This document shows positions 51,149-60,789 of a stretch of DNA of 64,000 bases, one piece after another. The number at the start of each line of letters is the position of its first letter. Position 1 is the first letter of the stretch. A program made the position numbers and the translations under genes. The stretch is from G965267605 sp965267605 (GTDB lineage Bacteria; Bacteroidota; Bacteroidia; Flavobacteriales_E; Vicingaceae): positions 2,356,001-2,420,000 of the forward strand of contig OZ254088.1 of the NCBI GenBank assembly GCA_965267605.1. The letters are read 5' to 3'. The notes under the pieces are model-generated. The model ran no database searches and had not been told where the DNA came from. It saw only the letters and a program-made list of their open reading frames with translations.

Positions 51149-52131
51149 GGCTTGATGTATTCTTCGAAGCTATTGTGTTCTTTTCTATACAGTTCATCTT
51201 CCGATAAAGACTTGAAATACTCGTAAGTTCTCTTCAAGCCTTCACTTCTATGCACAGTTGGCTCCCAACCTAAGATTTCTTTGGCCTTTGTAATGTCAGG
51301 ACGTCTTTGCTTAGGATCGTTCACTGGCAGATCTTTGAAAATGATCTGTTGATCCGTACCTGTAAGTGCGATGATCTCTTTGGCAAAATCAAGGATGGTT
51401 ATCTCATCTGGGTTGCCCACATTTACGGGCTCTGCATAATCAGACATGAGTAATCTATAGATGCCTTCCACCAAGTCATCAACAAAGCAGAATGATCTCG
51501 TCTGAGAACCGTCACCAAATACAGTGATTGACTCTCCTCTTAAAGCTTGACCTATAAACGCTGGCAGAACTCTACCATCGTTCAAACGCATCCTTGGGCC
51601 ATACGTATTGAATATCCTGATAATACGTGTTTCAACTCCATGAAACCGATGATAGGCCATGGTAATGGCTTCTTGAAAACGTTTCGCCTCATCATAAACT
51701 CCACGCGGACCTATAGGGTTTACATGCCCCCAGTATTCTTCATGTTGCGGATGTACCTCCGGATCTCCATAAACCTCAGAAGTAGAAGCGACAAGTATGC
51801 GCGCACCTTTCGCTTTCGCCAGACCCAGGCAATTATGGGTTCCGAGAGATCCCACCTTCAGGGTTTGAATAGGAATCTTCAGGTAATCAATTGGACTGGC
51901 CGGAGAGGCAAAGTGCAGAATGTAATCTAGAGAACCATCAATGGTAATATGTGATGACACATCATGCTTGACAAACTCAAAATTCTCATTGCTTTCCAGG
52001 TGGGCAATGTTATCCATGTTACCCGTAATCAGGTTATCCATCCCAATCACATACATTCCCTCCTTGAGGAAACGATCGCATAAATGCGAACCAAGAAACC
52101 CTGCTGCTCCAGTTATTAGAATTCTTTTCAT
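51145..52131 (-). CDS. UDP-glucuronate decarboxylase (UDP-xylose synthase)
   Basis: The 328-residue SDR enzyme converts UDP-glucuronate to UDP-xylose. It has TGAAGFLGSHLCDRFL, the UXS-specific HFASPASPIDYLK and TSEVYGDPEVHPQHEEYWG, and catalytic GVYDEAKRFQE. The adjacent UDP-glucose dehydrogenase supplies its substrate. Start overlaps the ugd gene by four bases. Confidence 0.92.
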   Translation of the reverse strand: MKRILITGAAGFLGSHLCDRFLKEGMYVIGMDNLITGNMDNIAHLESNENFEFVKHDVSSHITIDGSLDYILHFASPASPIDYLKIPIQTLKVGSLGTHNCLGLAKAKGARILVASTSEVYGDPEVHPQHEEYWGHVNPIGPRGVYDEAKRFQEAITMAYHRFHGVETRIIRIFNTYGPRMRLNDGRVLPAFIGQALRGESITVFGDGSQTRSFCFVDDLVEGIYRLLMSDYAEPVNVGNPDEITILDFAKEIIALTGTDQQIIFKDLPVNDPKQRRPDITKAKEILGWEPTVHRSEGLKRTYEYFKSLSEDELYRKEHNSFEEYIKP

Positions 52132-53438
52132 CCGATGGTTCTTCTACCGATGCTAACGTATTTGAATCCTTTCTCTGCCATTCCATTCACTTCATACAGG
52201 TTTCTACCATCGAAGATCACCTGTTCTTTCATGAGTTCAGACATCTTATCCAGATCGGCACCTCTGAACACACTCCATTCTGTGCAGATAAGCAAAGCAT
52301 CCGCTTCTTCAAGCACCTCATACATATTCATCGCGTACCTGATTTTGTCTCCAACCCGTTCACGAACGTTGTGCATGGCCTCAGGATCAAAGACACAAAT
52401 GTCTGCACCCTGTTCCAATAACTTATCGATCATGTAGAGCGAGGGTGCCTCTCTGATATCATCAGTATCCGGTTTGAATGCCAATCCCCAGATCCCAATT
52501 TTCTTGCCTTGCATATTGTCTCCAAAATGCCCCATCATCTTTGGGAAAAGAATGGTCTTCTGTTCTTCGTTCACCTGCATAACAGAATCCAATACCTGGA
52601 ATTCATACCCTACTTCCTTTCCAGATTTCGCAAGTGCCTGAACATCTTTCGGGAAACAGCTACCACCATACCCAATACCCGGGAATAGGAAGCGCTTACC
52701 AATTCTGGTATCTGAACCCATTCCAATTCTCACCATATCCACATCGGCACCAACTGCCTCACAGAAGTTCGCCACCTCATTCATGAAGGTGATCTTGGTT
52801 GCGAGGAAAGAATTGGCGGCATACTTGGTAAGCTCAGCAGACTTCTCATCCATGAAGATCACAGGATTTCCCTGTCTTACGTATGGCTTGTACAACTGAT
52901 CGAGAATTTCTCTGGCCTTATCTGAAGACGTTCCGATCACTACCCTGTCAGGCTTCATGAAATCGTCAACCGCGAAGCCTTCTCTAAGAAATTCTGGGTT
53001 GGATACCACATCAAAATCTACAGTAGCATTAGCGGCAACAGCTGCCTGAACCTTTTCCGCGGTACCTACAGGCACAGTACTTTTATCAATAATGATCTTA
53101 TACTCTGTGATTATCTTACCTAACTCATCGGCAACGCCTAGTACGTAAGACAAATCTGCCGAACCATCCTCGTCTGGTGGTGTAGGTAGTGCAAGAAATA
53201 TGATCTGCGCCTGATCAACCGCTTCTTTTAGGTCGGTTGTGAATGACAGTCGTCCTTGTTTAATGTTCCTTTCAAAAAATACATCCAGATGAGGTTCATA
53301 GATCGGCACAATACCATTCTGCATCTTCTGTACCTTATCCTCATCAATATCAACACAGATTACGTTGTTCCCGGTCTCTGCAAGACATGTGCCTGTAACA
53401 AGACCAACGTAACCAGTTCCAACAACAGCAATATTCAT
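52128..53438 (-). CDS. ugd: UDP-glucose 6-dehydrogenase
   Basis: Ugd makes UDP-glucuronate from UDP-glucose with two NAD. The 436-residue protein has GTGYVGLVTGTCLAETGN, the NPEFLREGFAVDDFMKPDR block and GYGGSCFPKDVQALAKS with the catalytic cysteine. It supplies the UXS enzyme encoded next. Confidence 0.95.
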   Translation of the reverse strand: MNIAVVGTGYVGLVTGTCLAETGNNVICVDIDEDKVQKMQNGIVPIYEPHLDVFFERNIKQGRLSFTTDLKEAVDQAQIIFLALPTPPDEDGSADLSYVLGVADELGKIITEYKIIIDKSTVPVGTAEKVQAAVAANATVDFDVVSNPEFLREGFAVDDFMKPDRVVIGTSSDKAREILDQLYKPYVRQGNPVIFMDEKSAELTKYAANSFLATKITFMNEVANFCEAVGADVDMVRIGMGSDTRIGKRFLFPGIGYGGSCFPKDVQALAKSGKEVGYEFQVLDSVMQVNEEQKTILFPKMMGHFGDNMQGKKIGIWGLAFKPDTDDIREAPSLYMIDKLLEQGADICVFDPEAMHNVRERVGDKIRYAMNMYEVLEEADALLICTEWSVFRGADLDKMSELMKEQVIFDGRNLYEVNGMAEKGFKYVSIGRRTIG

Positions 53439-53447
53439 TTGTATAGA

Positions 53448-54593
53448 TTATTTATTTGCAAACTCCAGTACCGAGTCTGTAATGAAAGCAATTTGATCTG
53501 CGTCTAACTCAGTGTGCATTGGAAGTGACAACACACTGGCACACAGCTTTTCGGTTACCGGAAAGTCTCCCTCTTTGTATAGATCACTTCTATATGCCTT
53601 TTGCAAATGAAGCGGTACGGGATAATATATGTTAGCGGGAATTCCTTTGTCGTTTAAATGTTTCTGCAACGCATTCCTATCTACTGTATCATCCAAGACC
53701 ATCGTGTACTGATGGAACACGTGTGTAGAATAGCTTGCCGTTGCAGGCACCGTGATCCAATCCGCCTGACTTAACGCCTCAGAATAAGCATTTGCTGCCG
53801 CCAAACGCGCTGCGCAATACTCATCCAAATAGCGAAGTTTTATTCTCAGGATAGCTGCCTGAACCGAGTCCAATCTAGAGTTCACGCCTATCACATCATG
53901 ATAGTAGCGAACGGTTTGTCCATGATTGGCCATCATCCTTAACTGATTTGCCACTTCATCATCATTGGTAAACATGGCTCCACCATCCCCATAACAACCC
54001 AAATTTTTGGACGGGAAAAAACTTGTGGTTCCAACGGTACCAATGGCACCTGCTTTCTTCACAGAACCATCACCGAAAGTATACTCACAACCAATAGCCT
54101 GGGCATTGTCTTCTATTACGAACAGGTTATGTTCTGAAGCAATCTCCATGATTTCCTGCATAGGTGCAGATTGACCGAAGAGGTGAACAGGAACAATCGC
54201 CTTTGTTTTGTCCGTTACCCTGCGCCTAACCTGTTCGGGGTCTAGACAGAAAGTAACTGGATCCACATCAACCAACACAGGAGTTAGCCCCAACAACGCA
54301 ATCACTTCCGCTGTTGCTACATAAGTAAATGTTGCTGTAATTACTTCATCACCCGGCTTCAATCCCAACCCCATCATTGCCACTTGCAAAGCATCTGTTC
54401 CGTTTGCGCATGGAATAACATGCTTGGCTCCTAAATAGGTTGCTAGTTCTTCAGAGAATAATTTGACCTCTGGTCCGTTGATGTATTGAGTTGATCGCAC
54501 CACGTCCAGTACCGCTTGATCGATTTCTTCGGAAATCCGCTGATACTGACCTTTTAGGTCGACCATTTGAATTGATTTTTCCATAGTGTTCAT
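53448..54593 (-). CDS. DegT/DnrJ/EryC1/StrS aminotransferase (WbpE-like)
   Basis: The 381-residue PLP enzyme makes an amino-sugar nucleotide from a keto-sugar. It has the cofactor lysine in SFFPSKNLGCYGDGG, VIEDNAQAIGCEY for ring stacking, and the SRLDSVQAAILRIKL block. In this context it is most likely WbpE, forming UDP-GlcNAc3NA with WbpB. Two starts, 54593 and 54584, are possible. It is the first gene of the nine-gene operon. Confidence 0.87.
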   Translation of the reverse strand: MNTMEKSIQMVDLKGQYQRISEEIDQAVLDVVRSTQYINGPEVKLFSEELATYLGAKHVIPCANGTDALQVAMMGLGLKPGDEVITATFTYVATAEVIALLGLTPVLVDVDPVTFCLDPEQVRRRVTDKTKAIVPVHLFGQSAPMQEIMEIASEHNLFVIEDNAQAIGCEYTFGDGSVKKAGAIGTVGTTSFFPSKNLGCYGDGGAMFTNDDEVANQLRMMANHGQTVRYYHDVIGVNSRLDSVQAAILRIKLRYLDEYCAARLAAANAYSEALSQADWITVPATASYSTHVFHQYTMVLDDTVDRNALQKHLNDKGIPANIYYPVPLHLQKAYRSDLYKEGDFPVTEKLCASVLSLPMHTELDADQIAFITDSVLEFANK

Positions 54594-54600
54594 GGGACTG

Positions 54601-54608
54601 CGAATATA
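54601..54608 (-). promoter_or_regulatory. Probable -7 element of the nucleotide-sugar operon
   Basis: On the minus strand TATATTCG differs in one base from TAnnTTTG and ends seven bases before the ATG at 54593. It is the best promoter candidate for the 9-kb operon. Confidence 0.35.
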
Positions 54609-54640
54609 GTTAAATTATGAGGGCTTTTATTGAATTTGAT

Positions 54641-54648
54641 TACGTTTG
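54641..54648 (+). promoter_or_regulatory. -7 element of the outer-membrane protein / waaA pair
   Basis: TACGTTTG fits TAnnTTTG exactly and ends nine bases before the ATG at 54658. Confidence 0.55.
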
Positions 54649-54657
54649 TACACCGCT

Positions 54658-55440
54658 ATGAAACTACGATTCAGCACGATTATTATCCTATGTTTTTTGT
54701 GCTTAGCGTTTTTTAACGTTCAGGGTCAGAACAAGTACCTTGATTCGAGTTATTTCGCTCCGCTCATTAAGATGTCTTACGGGTTCCAAATACCCGATGG
54801 AGATATGGGTAAGAGATTTGGGTTCAACCATAATCTGGGACTTCATGTGAACACCAAATTCAAGAATTACTGGACCATCGGTGCCAAAGGCTCTTTTATG
54901 TGGGGCAATCAGGTAAAGGAAGATTCACTGCTCGCTGACATTCAAACTACAGACTCGGAAGGTTTCGATTATGTGAATGTGATAGATCAGAACGGTGAGC
55001 TCGGAAGAATATACTTTGAGCAGCGTGGATTCACTACCATGTTAACCGCTGGCAGGATATTCAATGTACTTGCCCCTACTAAGAATTCGGGTATAATGGT
55101 ACACCTCGGGGCTGGTGTAATGTGGCACAGGATAAGGCTGGATTACCGTGAAAGTACCATCCCCATGTTGGACAAAGAAGGAAGAAAAGGATATGATCGA
55201 CTCTCCCTTGGGCCTGCGGGTGAAGTATTCGTTGGTTACGTCTATCTGAGTAAGAGCAGGTTAATCAATTTCTACGGTGGGCTGGAATTCAACTACGCCT
55301 ATACCAAGAGTCTGCGCAAGTACAATTACGATACCAGGCAACCTGACACTGCTCAACGAAATGAATTCCTGTATGGTATCCGCATAGGATGGATACTACC
55401 ACTGTACAAAGGCGTGGCACAGGAGTACTACTACTATTGA
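54658..55440 (+). CDS. Probable outer-membrane beta-barrel protein
   Basis: I chose the ATG at 54658, which opens a signal peptide (MKLRFSTIIILCFLCLAFFN, cut near residue 24). The 260-residue protein has alternating beta-strand pattern with aromatic strand ends (NYWTIGAKGSFMWGN, GIMVHLGAGVMWHRIRLDYR, FYGGLEFNYAYT) and a basic and aromatic C-terminus. It resembles 8- to 10-strand barrel proteins of Bacteroidota. No known name. It is 3 bases before waaA, so a role in envelope or LPS assembly is plausible. Confidence 0.65.
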   Translation: MKLRFSTIIILCFLCLAFFNVQGQNKYLDSSYFAPLIKMSYGFQIPDGDMGKRFGFNHNLGLHVNTKFKNYWTIGAKGSFMWGNQVKEDSLLADIQTTDSEGFDYVNVIDQNGELGRIYFEQRGFTTMLTAGRIFNVLAPTKNSGIMVHLGAGVMWHRIRLDYRESTIPMLDKEGRKGYDRLSLGPAGEVFVGYVYLSKSRLINFYGGLEFNYAYTKSLRKYNYDTRQPDTAQRNEFLYGIRIGWILPLYKGVAQEYYYY

Positions 55441-55443
55441 TCT

Positions 55444-56658
55444 ATGGGTCTGATCTACCAACTGGGTGTCAGGGTTTATGCACTGCTTCTTTGGTTGGCC
55501 ACTGGCACCAACAGAAAGGCTAAACTGTGGATTGATGGGCGCAAGGGATTGTCCCGGCAACTTAATGCACTCCCTGAAATGTCTAATGTATGGTGGTTCC
55601 ACTGCGCCAGTTTGGGTGAGTTTGAGCAAGCCAGACCACTTATTGAACAAGCAAAGACAGAACATTCAGACATTTCCATTTTAGTCACCTTTTTCTCTCC
55701 AAGCGGGTATGAAGTAAGGAAGGACTACGAACTCGCGGATCACGTTATGTATCTGCCAGTTGACACACGATCCCGGGCACGAATGTTCATTCAGGCGGTT
55801 AACCCTTCGAAAGTCATATTTATCAAATATGAATTCTGGTTCAACTTCCTTGGCGAGCTCCACAACCGTAGCATTCCAACTTTCCTTGCCGCGGGAGTAT
55901 TTCATACCAGACAGGTCTTCTTCAAATCATGGGGAGGGTGGGCAAGAAAACAGTTGCGTTCGTTCACTCACTTTTTCTTGCAGGATGAGAACTCAGCGGA
56001 ACTACTAAAGAAACTTGGATACAGCAATTTCACGATCGCAGGTGACACTCGTTATGATCGCGTGAAAGCTAGCGCACAAAAGGCACAACCGGTCAGGGAA
56101 GTTGAGGCGTTCCTCAATGGTGCAGACTGCTGGATAGCCGGGAGTACCTGGCCTGCAGATGAAGAAATCATCCTTTCCTTTTTTGATGGATACCAGGGTC
56201 CGATCAAACTTATTCTGGCACCCCACGAAGTGGATGAATCACACATTGAGGGAATTCTTAAAATGACCACCAAGAAAACCGTGCGCTTCTCTCAACTATT
56301 GAATGGCGGTTCATCTGATGGTGCGGATATACTAGTGATTGACAACATTGGATACCTCTCCAACATCTACCAATACGGACAACTTGCCTATATAGGTGGC
56401 GCCTTCCATGGGGCATTACACAACATTCTGGAAGCTGTGACCTTTGGCCTACCTGTAATCTTTGGACCAGAATACAACAAGTTCCCCGAGGCCAAAGCTC
56501 TTATTGAACAAGGTGGTGCGTTCTCGGTTACAAGTGCTGGACAACTTGAAGCTACCATCGAAGAAATTGATGTAATTCAAACCAGCGCGATCAATAGAAA
56601 ATTCATTGACGAACGGCTCGGTGCCACTTCCTCCATCCTTTCTGCGATCTCTTCCTAG
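55444..56658 (+). CDS. waaA: 3-deoxy-D-manno-octulosonic acid (Kdo) transferase
   Basis: WaaA attaches Kdo to lipid A precursor at the inner membrane. The 404-residue GT30 glycosyltransferase has an N-terminal hydrophobic segment, WWFHCASLGEFEQARPLIE with the catalytic Glu, FIKYEFWFNFL and the C-terminal sugar-binding HGALHNILEAVTFGLPVIFG. The cell therefore makes Kdo-containing lipid A. Confidence 0.94.
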   Translation: MGLIYQLGVRVYALLLWLATGTNRKAKLWIDGRKGLSRQLNALPEMSNVWWFHCASLGEFEQARPLIEQAKTEHSDISILVTFFSPSGYEVRKDYELADHVMYLPVDTRSRARMFIQAVNPSKVIFIKYEFWFNFLGELHNRSIPTFLAAGVFHTRQVFFKSWGGWARKQLRSFTHFFLQDENSAELLKKLGYSNFTIAGDTRYDRVKASAQKAQPVREVEAFLNGADCWIAGSTWPADEEIILSFFDGYQGPIKLILAPHEVDESHIEGILKMTTKKTVRFSQLLNGGSSDGADILVIDNIGYLSNIYQYGQLAYIGGAFHGALHNILEAVTFGLPVIFGPEYNKFPEAKALIEQGGAFSVTSAGQLEATIEEIDVIQTSAINRKFIDERLGATSSILSAISS

Positions 56659-56720
56659 AAAAAGTTGAAATTTGAATTAAACCTATGCGCATGTTTGAGC
56701 TCTAAGGTTAAACCAATCGC

Positions 56721-58283
56721 ATGAAGAAGATCCTTGCAACACTATTAGCAATAGCCTGTAGTTACACACTAGTTGCCCAAAACAAGAATGTTTCCAATAG
56801 TCTGGTATTTGATGGCGAACCTTTTCTAATTGCCAATCCTCAGAACCCAAGAACGCTCACTGCAGCCTGGATGGGATACCGCTTTGGAAGTGGCATTGTG
56901 ATTAAGGTCAGCAAGTCAACCGATGCTGGCACCACCTGGAGCACCCCGATCGACCTTCCCCACTTCAATCCTGTATTTGGTTCCGCAGACCCCAGCATGG
57001 CGTACGATGATTTTGGCAACCTCTTTTTGTGTTATATCGACTTCAGTTTTGCATTGGATTCAGGTGCCATTTATGTGGCCAAAAGTGCTGACAATGGGGC
57101 CACGTTTCCCCAAATTGTGAAGGCTTTGGACTTACACGCAGATCCAGGAAAAAAGCTTATTGATAGGCCATGGATAGCAACCGGGCCAGCAGCTTCCGCT
57201 AACCAGGTGCCAGTCTACTTTACATCTATGAATGCAGAGGGTGCAACGCCACCTTTCAATCCTTACTACACGCGATCTTTGGATGGTGGTGCAACGTTCA
57301 GACCCTGGAGGTATCTGGATACTACCAACTACCTGGCAGGATCACTTATTACACAACCGATGCCCAGCCCGGCTGTTGGCTCAGATGGCACCTTCTATGC
57401 ATGTTACCCTAGCTATGTTGTCAGTCAAAGCGTTTTCCCACAAATGCTGATGGCGAAAAGTTCAGATAACGGAAACACGTTACAGCATAGCGCCATGTTC
57501 AATATCACTTCGGGCTTAACAGACACGTTGGCAAAAAAAGCACAGCTTTTGATCACTGACCCTTCCGATTCAAGTCATCTGGCGTTTGTCTACCTGGCAT
57601 CACCCAATGGAGACGGAGATGTTTTCTGTTCAGAGAGTAACGATTTTGGAGCAACGTGGAGCAGTGGAATTCGCGTTAACGATGACCCAATAGCCAACAA
57701 CCGAATGCAAGATCTCGTTTGGGCTGATTTCGATGAAGATGGTGATCTGGTAGTTTCATGGCGAGACCGAAGGAATGCATCTGACTCAACCTACACGGTG
57801 AGTACGGAGATTTGGTGTGCTTTCAAGTGCAAAGATTCAAGTTCATTTGAGCCCAACATCCGCGTTAGCGATCAAGCTATCGGACACGATACAATTCTTG
57901 AAGAGTCTGGCAACGATTTTCAGTGCATTGCATTTGATCAGGACACCATGAGCGTTGTTTGGGGTGATGTAAGGACCGGCCGCGTCAATATTTGGTTTCA
58001 ACGAATTGCCAAGGATGGTACCATTCTAAGTGTGCGAAAGGTGGCACAAGAAAAGGTGCCTGGTACATTATTTCCCAATCCTGCTACAACGGACATTTAT
58101 CTTGAAGATACAGAAGGAGATAACTGGCAGGTATTTGATATGCAAGGAAAACTGGTGAGCCATGGCACATTTTCACCCAACAGTCGGAAACGCATAAGTG
58201 TATCTAACATAAAATCAGGTGTTTACGTTGTTAGAATTGGTACTTCTTCGCATCATACGGAGTATCAATTCGTAAAACAGTAG
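56721..58283 (+). CDS. T9SS-secreted protein with Asp-box (sialidase-like) propeller
   Basis: The 520-residue protein has a signal peptide (1-19), a six-bladed sialidase-fold propeller marked by several Asp-boxes (STDAGTTW, SADNGATF, SLDGGATF, SSDNGNTL, SNDFGATW) and a T9SS sorting domain (about 440-520: LFPNPATTDIYLED, then GVYVVRIGTSS). The Asp-box is structural; the catalytic arginine triad of real sialidases is not evident to me. So it may be an inactive binding protein or a different hydrolase. Confidence 0.82.
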   Translation: MKKILATLLAIACSYTLVAQNKNVSNSLVFDGEPFLIANPQNPRTLTAAWMGYRFGSGIVIKVSKSTDAGTTWSTPIDLPHFNPVFGSADPSMAYDDFGNLFLCYIDFSFALDSGAIYVAKSADNGATFPQIVKALDLHADPGKKLIDRPWIATGPAASANQVPVYFTSMNAEGATPPFNPYYTRSLDGGATFRPWRYLDTTNYLAGSLITQPMPSPAVGSDGTFYACYPSYVVSQSVFPQMLMAKSSDNGNTLQHSAMFNITSGLTDTLAKKAQLLITDPSDSSHLAFVYLASPNGDGDVFCSESNDFGATWSSGIRVNDDPIANNRMQDLVWADFDEDGDLVVSWRDRRNASDSTYTVSTEIWCAFKCKDSSSFEPNIRVSDQAIGHDTILEESGNDFQCIAFDQDTMSVVWGDVRTGRVNIWFQRIAKDGTILSVRKVAQEKVPGTLFPNPATTDIYLEDTEGDNWQVFDMQGKLVSHGTFSPNSRKRISVSNIKSGVYVVRIGTSSHHTEYQFVKQ

Positions 58284-58371
58284 GAACCGCTCATCCACCG
58301 CATAGACTGATCATCATATTATCTTAACTTCATCGGTCAACAGCCGTATCTTCCCTTATAAAGTTGAGATT

Positions 58372-60789
58372 ATGAGATTATTAGCCGCACTTCTAATGTT
58401 GGTATCCGTAACTGTTTTTGCGCAGACGGGACTACAATACAAGAAACCATCGAAAGAAATTCTGGACCTGGTAGATGCACCACTTGCACCTTCGGTCCAA
58501 ATGGACCAGAAAGGAGAATTCATGTTACTCCTTTACCGTGATCAATACAAATCCATTGCGGAGTTGTCAGAAAAGGAACTGAGGCTAGCCGGACTTCGTG
58601 TTAATCCTAAAACCAATATCGGTAGCCGCGTTACTTACTTCAATGGACTAAGGATCAAGTATGTAAAAAGCGGAAAAGAGATGTCTGTGGCCGGACTACC
58701 AAATCCTGCAAGGCTTACCAATTTTAGATGGTCTACCGATCAAAGTAAGATCGCGTTCACTAACACTACAGCAGAAGGTGTTGAGGTTTGGTATGTTGAT
58801 ATCAAAGCCGCAAAAGCATTTCGGGTAACTAAGGCGAAAGCAAACGCCAACCTTGGGAATCCACTTTACTGGTACCCAGGCGATAAAGCCCTGCTCGTAA
58901 AAATGCTGCCCGCAGAAAGCAAGGCGCTTGTCAATACTGCAACAGCAGTTCCTACAGGACCTACAGTTTCTGAGAGTAAAGGGGAAAAGGCGCAAAACAG
59001 AACCTTCCAGGATCTACTGAAGAACAAGGATGACGAGCACAACTTCGAACAATTGGTAACGGCCGAATTACACCTGTATCAACTAGACGGAACTTCCAAG
59101 AAGTGGATGGACAAGGCGATGTATTTCGGAATCAGCTTTTCCCCTGACGGGAAGTATGTATTTGTAAGCACGATGAAAAGGCCGTTCAGTTACATAGTAC
59201 CGTTCTATAGGTTTCCCAGAACCGAAACCATTTATGATGCTAACGGTAAGCAAGTAAAAGTATTCAACGAAGTACCGCTTACCGAGGAACTTCCCAAAGG
59301 ATTCATGTCTGTAAGGACAGGTAAACGAAGCATCAGCTGGAGAAACGATAAACCTTCCACCCTCGTTTGGGTTGAAGCTTTGGATAAAGGTGATCCATCT
59401 ACAAAAGTTGAGCATCGTGATGAAGTATTCATGTTGGACGCTCCATTTACGGCAGTTGCCACTCCCTTGCTGAAGACCAGGTACCGGTTCAGTGGCATCG
59501 ACTGGGGCACAGACGATGTTGCCCTGGCATCCGACTACTGGTGGAATACCAGAATGACGAGCACGTATCTTTTCAGTCCGGGAAATCCTTCGAAAACTCC
59601 TGAAGTTGTTGTAGAAAGGAACTACCAGGACCGATACAGTGATCCGGGAAACCCTGTTACCAAGAAGAACGAATGGGGTGAGCGGGTTCTGGATATTCAG
59701 GATGGACATATTTATTTGATTGGAGATGGATTTAGCAAGGAAGGTCAATTCCCATTCATTGATAAGCACAACCTAAGCACCAAGAAAAAAACAAGGGTTT
59801 ACCAATCGAAGTACACGGATAAAATGGAGAACATCTTGTTCCCCACAAACCTGAAGAAGGGGGATTTTCTGGTGAACATTCAAGCGGCATCAGATTACCC
59901 CAATTTCTATCTGCGAAATGTGCGAAAATCCAACTCGCTAAAGCAAGTCACCAACTTTGACAACCCCTTCAAAAGCATCATGGGTGTTCACAAAGAGGTG
60001 ATCAAATACAAGCGCGAGGATGGGCTTGAACTATCTGGCACACTTTACTTGCCGGTTGGTTATGACAAATCGAAAAAGGAAAAAATGCCGTTTATTCTGT
60101 GGGCATATCCCAGAGAATTCAAAGACAAGTCCAGCGCATCTCAGGTTACCTCTAATCCAAACCGTTTTACGTATCCATTCTACGGTTCTATGATCTATTG
60201 GGTAACCAAAGGGTACGTTGTGCTTGACAATGCCGCTTTCCCGATAGTGGGAGAAGGCGAAGAAGAACCGAATGACTCGTTCCGAAAGCAGTTGGTTGCC
60301 AATGCCAAAGCGGCCATAGATGCAGTGGATCAGCTAGGGTATATTGACAGAAACAAATGTGCAGTTGGTGGTCATTCCTACGGTGCATTCATGACAGCCA
60401 ATCTTCTTACGCACTCTAATTTGTTTGCTGCAGGTATAGCTAGAAGTGGAGCTTACAATCGTACACTTACGCCATTTGGATTCCAATCCGAAGAGCGGAG
60501 CTATTGGGATGCTCCAGAGGTATATTATACGATGTCGCCTTTCATGCATGCTGATAAAATGAAAACGCCATTGCTTCTTATCCACGGACAAGACGACAAC
60601 AATTCAGGAACGTATCCTATGCAAAGTGAGCGATACTTCAACGCCCTTAAAGGATTGGGCGGCCCTGCCAGACTTGTACTTCTCCCTAAGGAAAGTCACG
60701 GATACCGTGCAAAAGAAAGTATTCTACACATGCTTTGGGAACAAGAGCAGTGGCTTGATAAGCATGTGAAAAAAGTTGGGGAGGAATGA
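58372..60789 (+). CDS. S9 family serine peptidase, glutamyl-endopeptidase-like
   Basis: An 805-residue exported peptidase (signal peptide 1-17) of the prolyl-oligopeptidase family, most like the S9D glutamyl endopeptidases of chloroplasts and bacteria. An N-terminal beta-propeller (about 60-530) precedes the alpha/beta-hydrolase domain (about 540-805). The catalytic triad is Ser669 (GGHSYGAF), Asp741 or Asp742 (HGQDDNNSGTYP) and His776 (LPKESHGYRAKES). It likely degrades peptides in the periplasm. The following gene starts within its stop codon (ATGA). Confidence 0.9.
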   Translation: MRLLAALLMLVSVTVFAQTGLQYKKPSKEILDLVDAPLAPSVQMDQKGEFMLLLYRDQYKSIAELSEKELRLAGLRVNPKTNIGSRVTYFNGLRIKYVKSGKEMSVAGLPNPARLTNFRWSTDQSKIAFTNTTAEGVEVWYVDIKAAKAFRVTKAKANANLGNPLYWYPGDKALLVKMLPAESKALVNTATAVPTGPTVSESKGEKAQNRTFQDLLKNKDDEHNFEQLVTAELHLYQLDGTSKKWMDKAMYFGISFSPDGKYVFVSTMKRPFSYIVPFYRFPRTETIYDANGKQVKVFNEVPLTEELPKGFMSVRTGKRSISWRNDKPSTLVWVEALDKGDPSTKVEHRDEVFMLDAPFTAVATPLLKTRYRFSGIDWGTDDVALASDYWWNTRMTSTYLFSPGNPSKTPEVVVERNYQDRYSDPGNPVTKKNEWGERVLDIQDGHIYLIGDGFSKEGQFPFIDKHNLSTKKKTRVYQSKYTDKMENILFPTNLKKGDFLVNIQAASDYPNFYLRNVRKSNSLKQVTNFDNPFKSIMGVHKEVIKYKREDGLELSGTLYLPVGYDKSKKEKMPFILWAYPREFKDKSSASQVTSNPNRFTYPFYGSMIYWVTKGYVVLDNAAFPIVGEGEEEPNDSFRKQLVANAKAAIDAVDQLGYIDRNKCAVGGHSYGAFMTANLLTHSNLFAAGIARSGAYNRTLTPFGFQSEERSYWDAPEVYYTMSPFMHADKMKTPLLLIHGQDDNNSGTYPMQSERYFNALKGLGGPARLVLLPKESHGYRAKESILHMLWEQEQWLDKHVKKVGEE

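Noticed and set aside
56721..58283. Annotation as an active exo-alpha-sialidase
   Set aside because: Asp-boxes show the propeller fold only. The catalytic arginine triad, tyrosine and glutamate could not be identified by eye.
59083..59769. Open frame of 228 codons antisense to the S9 peptidase
   Set aside because: No domain, no promoter and complete overlap with a conserved gene.
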